From G026625185 sp963727835 (lineage in GTDB: Bacteria; Desulfobacterota; WTBG01; JAGOGO01), in contig CAVSIB010000030.1 in the NCBI GenBank assembly GCA_963727835.1, positions 15,877 to 79,876 of the forward strand: a DNA stretch of 64,000 nt, given 5' to 3'. Positions 59,462 through 64,000 of this stretch are shown in pieces; positions within the stretch are counted from its first letter, which is position 1, and every line of letters begins with the position of its first letter. The notes under the pieces are model-generated. The model worked only from the letters and a program-made list of their open reading frames with translations, did not search any database and was not told the DNA's origin. The translations under genes and the position numbers were made by a program.

Positions 59462-60202
59462 TTAGGTTAACCGTTTCAATGCCCGCACGATTTCGGGGAG
59501 AATAATACCTGCTTTTCCAATGATACTATAATCGGAAACAAAATCTGTCAGTGGAGTTGTTTCAGGATTTATTTCCACGACCACCGCACCAGCCTGTTTG
59601 GCAATCTGAGGAATGCTGGCAGCAGGATGAACTATTGCTGAGGTTCCAATCACAAGCATTAACTTACATTTCCGGGACGCCTCATAAGCCCGTTGAAAAG
59701 CCTCCTCAGGTATTGGTTCTCCGAAAAAAACCGCGTCGGGCTTTAAAACCCCATTACATTCGCATCGCGGGGGAAGAACTTCCAGGGTAATTTCTCCCCA
59801 TTCATAATATTTACCACAAACTAAGCAAACACCACGCCGAAGATTACCGTGGAATTCAATAACCTCCGTACTTCCCGCCTGCTGGTGAAGGTTATCCACA
59901 TTCTGGGTGATAATCTCCTTTAAAAAGCCCATCTTCTCAATTTCTGCTAACGCTAAGTGCCCAGGGTTGGGCTTTGCCCTTAACTGCTGATCAAACGCTT
60001 TTACCATCTGCCAAGGTTTTTCTGGTTGAGAAAAAAAAGTGTCGATATGCGCATACACATCCGGATTATATTTTTTCCAAAAACCCTCTTGATCACGAAA
60101 GGTCGGTATCCCGCTTTCCGCTGACATCCCTGAACCGGTCAACGCAACAACGTTTTTTGCTTCTACGATGTCTCGTGCAGCCCTTTTAATAAGGCCTTCC
60201 AT
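59462..60202 (-). CDS. cobB: NAD-dependent protein deacylase (sirtuin)
   Basis: Removes acyl groups from lysines using NAD, e.g. to control acetyl-CoA synthetase. It has 246 residues. NAD site: ALTGSGMSAESGIPTFRD (about 20-37), TQNVDNLHQQAGS with active-site His nearby in VIEFHGNLRRGVC (about 115). Zinc ligands: CLVCGKYYEW and PRCECNG (about 124-151). VFFGEPIPEEAF and VIGTSAIVHPAAS complete the Rossmann fold. It lies next to adenosine deaminase on the same strand. Confidence 0.94.
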   Translation of the reverse strand: MEGLIKRAARDIVEAKNVVALTGSGMSAESGIPTFRDQEGFWKKYNPDVYAHIDTFFSQPEKPWQMVKAFDQQLRAKPNPGHLALAEIEKMGFLKEIITQNVDNLHQQAGSTEVIEFHGNLRRGVCLVCGKYYEWGEITLEVLPPRCECNGVLKPDAVFFGEPIPEEAFQRAYEASRKCKLMLVIGTSAIVHPAASIPQIAKQAGAVVVEINPETTPLTDFVSDYSIIGKAGIILPEIVRALKRLT

Positions 60203-60266
60203 ACGTCTTCATCCCCTAAAATCAGAGAAGGAAAATACGCTCTAAATTCTGACTCCGGAGTTTTGG

Positions 60267-61315
60267 CTACTGGTCTTTGCTTTCTTTTTCCTTACTCCAA
60301 AAGTTAGCGAACTTTTTTTGCAGCGTTTTTTTATTCGGATGGAAACAGTGTTCTATGGCCATGGTATTGAATTTTTTAAGGTCATCTTCATTGAGCCCCA
60401 TCTTAGTCACCGCATTCACATATTCATCAGTTAACGTAATATTGGAGACCATCGGATCATCTGTGTTTAAACTCACTGATAGACCTCTCTCATAAAACAT
60501 CTTTAAAGGATGCACCTCCAGCGATTCCACTACCCCTGTATGAATGTTGCTCGTGGGACAAATCTCGAGCAGGGCCTGCGTTTTTTTGAGGACTTTCATT
60601 GCTTGTTCGCTCTTCGCCGCCTGAACCCCGTGGCCAATCCGATCGCAACCAAATTTTTCCACCGCCTCAATAACATTTTCTGGTCCGCCCGCTTCTCCCG
60701 CGTGAAGGGTAAGGCCCATGCCGGCGTCTTTAGCCATTTGAAAAAGGTGCGCCATAGTCTTGGCGGGATAATTAATTTCATCTCCGGCCAAATCCAATCC
60801 GAAAAAATATTTTCCTGCAAGTTTAATCGCAATACCCACTGTATGCTCTGCTAATTCAATTGCATAATTGCGGCTTATAGTCAGTACAGGTATTACTTCG
60901 ATATCATAATTTCCCATCGCCCTTTCAAGTGCTCCTTGGACCCACCTGATCACCTCTTCTTCCGGAAAACGTTGGTCGCAGGCAAAGTGGGTTGGGCTGT
61001 AACGAAGTTCTAAATATTTAACATTGTCTCGCGCTGCATCTTCAACCGCCTCATAGGCTACACGCTCAATGGAATTTCGGTTAGGATAAAATCCCCTCGC
61101 CACTTTAAATTTATTTAAAAAATTAATAAAGTCAGGAGGTTCATCATTGACTTGGACTAACCGGCGGATCCTTCCAGGTTATACGTTGGGAGTTTGACTT
61201 TTTCTTTTCGAGCAATATCCAAAAAGCTCTCAACTCGTATGCTTCCTTCGAGATGACGATGAAGGTCAACCTTAGGAAACTTTTTCATTTTTTTATGCAA
61301 ATCTTTAATCGCCAT
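60267..61315 (-). pseudogene. add: Adenosine deaminase, split by a one-base frameshift
   Basis: Zinc enzyme converting adenosine to inosine. ATG 61315 (AAGAAGG site) gives MAIKDLHKKMKKFPKVDLHRHLEGSIRVES, including the HxH metal site, then stops at 61157. The next frame continues LVQVNDEPPDFINFL and KVARGFYPNR to 60267, with HAGEAGGPENV, GCDRIGHG and SVSLNTDDPMVSN completing the active site. One missing base near 61165 separates them. Corrected length is about 348 residues, normal. Either the gene is inactive or the base is a sequencing error. Confidence 0.85.
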
Positions 61316-61775
61316 GCAAAACCTTCTTGGGGAGACAGCTCTCCCCCTAAAAAAAGCAGGAGATAAAAGATCACGGCTAATCAATCATAATAGTCGGTTA
61401 GTATTGCTCCGGCAAATAAATATATAAAAGCATGATCGCCATTCTCAATAACAACGGCATTGCACAGAATTTTTTTACATGTTTAATTGCCGAAGTAATA
61501 CTATGAATCCTGTTTAATTTCAATCATTTTTTAAACAATGTCTTTTGGACAATATAGTAGCAGAAAACGCCCAAAGGGGTGTTTTCTGCCTGGTTGACAC
61601 CTATCCCCTCCAAAATCAAAATTCTTTTTTGATAAAATTCTGGATTATGCTAGGATAGGTATAATTTTCAATTTGACAAAAAAATCTTCCCAAGAAAGGA
61701 GGCCAGAGATTTATAAATAGGCTCAGGAGACCAGGCTTTATAAACCTTAAACTATAACTCAAAGGAAGGAGAGAA
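61316..61775. other. Intergenic region with possible promoter
   Basis: About 460 bases without a gene. TATAAT at 61660-61665 could be a -10 for the secreted-protein gene at 61776, though its -35 is weak. TTGACA at 61673-61678 is also present but without a good -10. AAAGGAGG at 61695-61702 has no start codon close by. Confidence 0.35.
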
Positions 61776-62294
61776 ATGAAAAAATATGGGAGTGCCCTCT
61801 ATTTTTCTTTTGTATTGATTGCAATTTTTTGTTTTGCAGGGTACGGATTTGCTCAGGAAGCTTCAGATCAAGAAGGGTACGGAAACGATCAGGAAGCTCC
61901 AAATGGAGAGGTGGGATGTCCGCCCTGCATCTGTACCTCACCGCCTGATGTTGTTGCGGTGCCCAGCGAACAGTATCCAGATCAGGACGTCTATATGGTG
62001 CCCAACATGGCAGGTGTATATGTCAATCAAGGCGTGTGGTATCGCAATTACGGCGGTATCTGGTACAGTTCCCCGGCTTATAACGGTGTTTGGTCAGCTA
62101 TCGATATCGCTATTGTCCCGCCAATAATCTTGAGCGTGCCGTTAGAGTACCCTCTTTACCTACCTAGGGATTATTACAGGATACATTATGACGAATACCA
62201 TTCTCACTGGAGGGAATGGGAGAGAGACCGACATTGGCATAATCAGGACTGGTACAGGCATGAGATGAGAAGCGATATAAGGCGAGACAGATGA
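61776..62294 (+). CDS. Secreted Tyr/Trp-rich hypothetical protein
   Basis: 172 residues with a signal peptide (ALYFSFVLIAIFCFAGYGFA, cleavage about residue 27). After an acidic stretch come CPPCICTSPP and a region rich in Tyr, Val and Pro (VYVNQGVWYRNYGGIWYSS), then a His/Trp/Arg-rich tail (HSHWREWERDRHWHNQDWYR). This pattern is known from small exported proteins of unknown role in Proteobacteria-like genomes. The stop overlaps the next start (ATGA). The tail would flow naturally into the next His-rich frame if one base were shifted, so the two may be one broken gene. Confidence 0.7.
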   Translation: MKKYGSALYFSFVLIAIFCFAGYGFAQEASDQEGYGNDQEAPNGEVGCPPCICTSPPDVVAVPSEQYPDQDVYMVPNMAGVYVNQGVWYRNYGGIWYSSPAYNGVWSAIDIAIVPPIILSVPLEYPLYLPRDYYRIHYDEYHSHWREWERDRHWHNQDWYRHEMRSDIRRDR

Positions 62295-62731
62295 ATCATA
62301 TCGAGCATTATCGCCAGCAGCATCCAGGACACCATCCGGGTGAGGGCCATCCGGGTGGACACCATCCGGGTGAGGGCCATCCAGGTGGACACCATCCGGG
62401 TGAGGGCCATCCAGGTGGGGGCCATCCGGGTGAGGGCCATCCAGGTGGACACCATCCGGGTGAGGGCCATCCAGGTGGGGGCCATCCAGGTGGAGGCCAT
62501 CCAGGTGGGGGCCATCCAGGTGGACACCATCCGGGTGAGGGCCATCCAGGTGGGGGCCATCCAGGTGGAGGCCATCCAGGTGGGGGCCATCCAGGTGGAG
62601 GCCATCCAGGTGGGGGCCATCCAGGTGGAGGCCATCCAGGTGGGGGCCATCCAGGTGGGGGCCATCCAGGTGGAGGCCATCCAGGTGGGGACCATCCAGG
62701 TGGGGACCATAAAGGGAAACATCAGCAATAG
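62291..62731 (+). CDS. His/Gly/Pro pentapeptide-repeat protein, possible C-terminal half of previous gene
   Basis: 146 residues made almost wholly of GHPGG-type pentapeptides (HPGGG, HPGEG, HPGGH), about 25 copies. It is likely to bind metal ions such as Ni, Zn or Cu. It has no signal peptide and only an ATGA overlap with the upstream secreted-protein gene, so it is either translationally coupled or the C-terminal half of the same exported protein separated by a frameshift. The 15-base DNA repeat keeps several frames open; this frame is preferred because of its start overlap. Confidence 0.55.
   Translation: MNHIEHYRQQHPGHHPGEGHPGGHHPGEGHPGGHHPGEGHPGGGHPGEGHPGGHHPGEGHPGGGHPGGGHPGGGHPGGHHPGEGHPGGGHPGGGHPGGGHPGGGHPGGGHPGGGHPGGGHPGGGHPGGGHPGGDHPGGDHKGKHQQ
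62321..62711 (+). repeat. 15-bp tandem minisatellite within the His/Gly gene
   Basis: Imperfect units of the form GGCCATCCAGGTGGG with variants GAG, GGA and CAC. Units in the first half vary (CCG, GAG, CAC) and the later half is more uniform (CCA, GGG/GGA), suggesting recent slippage growth at the 3' side. Confidence 0.85.
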
Positions 62732-62772
62732 GATGATAACAAAAAGAGCCACCAACGGTGAAGAAGGAACCT

Positions 62773-63149
62773 ATGTTGATGTTAAAGAAAAAAATTGTTG
62801 TGATTGTTTTCTTGTCTTCCCTTATAGTATTGTCAGAATGTGAGACTATACAAGCGATAGATAAGACAATCGCCGACTCTCCATCTATAAAGCAAATGCG
62901 GATAAAGCAGCAGAGCAAAATAAGGCCGATCAGCCCGTTCCGGCCTACACCGTCAAGGTGAAGAAGTCAATATTCACGACTGTCAATGTGAGGTCGGAGC
63001 CTTCTAATCAGGCTTCTATTATAACAACACTTCCAGGTGATATGGAGGTAACAAAGATAGGTGAGAATGCCGATTGGGTCTAGGTAAGACTGGATATGGA
63101 GGACGGATCTCAAGAAGTTGGCTGGATCTGCAATGACCTTGTGAAATAA
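62773..63149 (+). pseudogene. Exported SH3-domain protein, frameshifted and with an in-frame stop
   Basis: ATG 62773 (AAGGAA site) gives a hydrophobic export signal KKKIVVIVFLSSLIVLSEC. A shift near 62895 moves the reading to DKAAEQNKADQPVPAYTVKV, then a bacterial SH3 domain: VNVRSEPSNQASIITTLPGD, NADWV, a TAG stop at 63081-63083, then VRLDMEDGSQEVGWICNDLVK ending at 63149. One frameshift and one nonsense codon make it inactive as read. SH3b domains often bind cell wall. Confidence 0.7.
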
Positions 63150-63184
63150 GAACAATAAATAAAAGGCATAAAGACACCTAACCT

Positions 63185-63218
63185 AATGGGATTACTTACG
63201 TAATCCCATTTTTTTTCG
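63185..63218 (+). terminator. Rho-independent terminator after the SH3 gene
   Basis: Perfect 11-bp stem AATGGGATTAC (63185-63195) with GTAATCCCATT (63200-63210), 4-base loop, followed by eight T. It is strong, and closes the secreted-protein transcript. Confidence 0.88.
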
Positions 63219-63335
63219 TTTTTTTGTATAATAGGGGAAAAAAGGTGCTTGATTGACATTTTTTCCACAAAATAAAAATACTCGGATTTGTAATTTTGTG
63301 CTATTATTAAAGCCGTAAAATGTCTGATGATTTTT

Positions 63336-63472
63336 ATGGCTAAAAAATCAAAAAATTATTCATAATTTTCGGAGTGTTGATTGTCGGAACGGTGCCGGCA
63401 ACCTATTATCGCATTATGATTAAAAAAGACTATATCGGGAAGCGCAGACCGATTGCAATTCATATATATTAG
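63336..63472 (+). pseudogene. Small membrane protein, one A missing near its start
   Basis: ATG 63336 reads M-A-K-K and then stops early, but adding one A to the A-run at 63342-63347 restores KIKKLFIIFGVLIVGTVPAT then YYRIMIKKDYIGKRRPIAI, 45 residues with one transmembrane helix. Function is unknown. Homopolymer context makes a sequencing error as likely as a real lesion. Confidence 0.45.
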
Positions 63473-63622
63473 ATTCCCCTCCACCACAGAAAGTCACTAA
63501 AAGAAAAACAGACCATTGACTTTTAAATTTAGTTCTGGTAGGGATTTTTTTACTTTCTTACTTGATTTTCATAAACAAACAATTACTGTGTTATGATAAT
63601 TTTTTATACTAAGGAGTAAATC

Positions 63623-63844
63623 ATGAAAGAAGAAGTCAAAAAAGTTTTAGATCAAATAAGACCATCGCTTCAAGCTGATGGTGGGGATGCGGAATTGGTG
63701 GACGTAAGCGATCAGGGAGTAGTAAAAGTTAAACTTACCGGCGCCTGCGGTTGCTGCCCTATGTTCTAAATGACTCTTAAGCAGGGTATTGAACGAATAT
63801 TGAAAGAAAAAGTGTCCCAAACTATCCGGGTGGAGTCAGTGTAA
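63623..63844 (+). pseudogene. NifU-like Fe-S scaffold domain protein with in-frame stop
   Basis: Stand-alone NifU C-terminal-domain protein that carries Fe-S clusters. It starts MKEEVKKVLDQIRPSLQADG with an AAGGAG site, contains GDAELVDVSDQGVVKVKLTG and the cluster motif GACGCCPM, then a TAA at 63767-63769 where relatives have Ser-Thr. It continues in the same frame as MTLKQGIERILKEKVSQTIR to 63844. Re-initiation at the ATG after the stop is possible but would split the domain. Corrected length is 73 residues, family-typical. Confidence 0.8.
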
Positions 63845-63883
63845 ACAGCCCACGGACTTCGATAAGAAAAAGAAGGGGTGTTT

Positions 63884-64000
63884 ATGAAACGGGGACTCTA
63901 TATTGATCAGGAAAAATGCATTGGGTGTGGGCTATGTGCGGAACTTGGACTGAGGGTATTTACTTTGAATGATGAAGGGGTATCTGAGGTAATTGACCCC
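63884..64000 (+). CDS. Ferredoxin, [4Fe-4S] single-cluster type, 3' end cut by window
   Basis: Small electron carrier. The 39 visible residues start MKRGLYIDQEKCIGCGLCAE with CxxCxxC at about 12-18, then LRVFTLNDEGVSEVIDP. In single-cluster ferredoxins of the Desulfovibrio type the fourth ligand lies about 40 residues later in a CP motif, outside the window. AGAAGGGG precedes the ATG. It follows the NifU-like gene by 40 bases, a sensible Fe-S neighbourhood. Confidence 0.8.
   Translation, partial: MKRGLYIDQEKCIGCGLCAELGLRVFTLNDEGVSEVIDP

Noticed and set aside
62340..62843. Second plus-strand frame through the minisatellite (IQVGAIQV repeats)
   Set aside because: By-product of a repeat unit divisible by three; no start context.
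62160..62918. 252-codon minus-strand frame with HLDGP-like repeats, resembling a pentapeptide-repeat protein
   Set aside because: It is the complement of the 15-bp repeat; the flanks have no family features and no ribosome binding site, and it runs over two plus-strand genes.
63767..63769. Stop-codon reassignment (TAA read as sense)
   Set aside because: Many intact genes in the window end in TAA, so TAA is a normal stop here.
1..64000. tRNA or rRNA genes
   Set aside because: No T-arm or anticodon-arm patterns or rRNA-like stretches were seen in the intergenic regions on reading; a covariance-model scan would be decisive.

Overview
The window looks like a chromosomal stretch from an anaerobic, Gram-negative-type bacterium. 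A TonB-dependent outer-membrane receptor, a lipoprotein lytic transglycosylase and a SecA/Sec-type signal peptide set indicate an outer membrane. NfnAB electron-bifurcating transhydrogenase, a CooC-type nickel-insertion ATPase, rubrerythrin, several radical SAM enzymes, FdhE and decayed formate-dehydrogenase and aldehyde:ferredoxin oxidoreductase genes indicate strict anaerobiosis with ferredoxin-, tungsten- or molybdenum-based metabolism. This gene content fits Desulfobacterota-like or uncultured candidate lineages, but I cannot fix the phylum from sequence alone. No tRNA, rRNA or CRISPR was seen.

Layout. 1-6.9 kb: 5' part of ileS (minus strand), an Hsp20 chaperone, a GDP-mannose supply pair (manC-type and manB/algC-type) and a frameshifted UPF0173 hydrolase. 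6.9-8.5 kb: an IS630-type element inserted in a zinc-ribbon/PilZ gene. 8.6-14.3 kb: B12-radical SAM protein, LeuD-type dehydratase subunit, FmdB-like remnant, hpt, K+ channel, and a TetR repressor with a perfect palindromic operator at its own promoter. 14.5-19.4 kb: panE, cooC, the relic of an NADH-linked formate dehydrogenase operon, and nfnBA. 19.8-27.2 kb: amidohydrolase, VanZ (frameshifted), dCMP deaminase, rpiB, then the fatty-acid cluster fabF-acpP-fabG-fabD-acyl-CoA dehydrogenase-rpmF-yceD. 27.4-36.2 kb: lytic transglycosylase, MoaD-like protein, PEBP protein, RNase Z, fdhE-pepA, radical SAM, PolX. 36.4-37.5 kb: internally deleted AOR pseudogene. 37.6-43 kb: alcohol dehydrogenase plus LsrF-type aldolase; hybrid histidine kinase plus periplasmic binding protein.

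The standout region is 43.0-48.5 kb. A TonB-dependent receptor is followed by nine tandem 166-bp units, identical by eye. Each unit carries its own Shine-Dalgarno and a 34-residue peptide gene ending in a Trp/Cys-rich tail, and the array is followed by a radical SAM/SPASM maturase. This is a RiPP (ribosomally made, post-translationally modified peptide) locus with an unusually amplified precursor. The receptor promoter region shares a 15-mer (one mismatch) with a ModE-like operator in front of the molybdate/tungstate ABC transporter at 53-56 kb. This hints at, but does not prove, a link between the receptor and oxyanion metal supply.

48.7-64 kb: EndoQ-UvrD repair pair, cupin, methyltransferase, Mo/W ABC transporter, B12-radical SAM, EEP hydrolase, rubrerythrin, sirtuin, adenosine deaminase (frameshifted), secreted His/Gly-rich repeat proteins, then an SH3-type lipoprotein, a small membrane protein and a NifU-like gene (all interrupted), and the start of a ferredoxin gene. 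Interrupted genes are common: some show large internal deletions (true pseudogenes), others a single missing or extra base, where sequencing or assembly error must be excluded.
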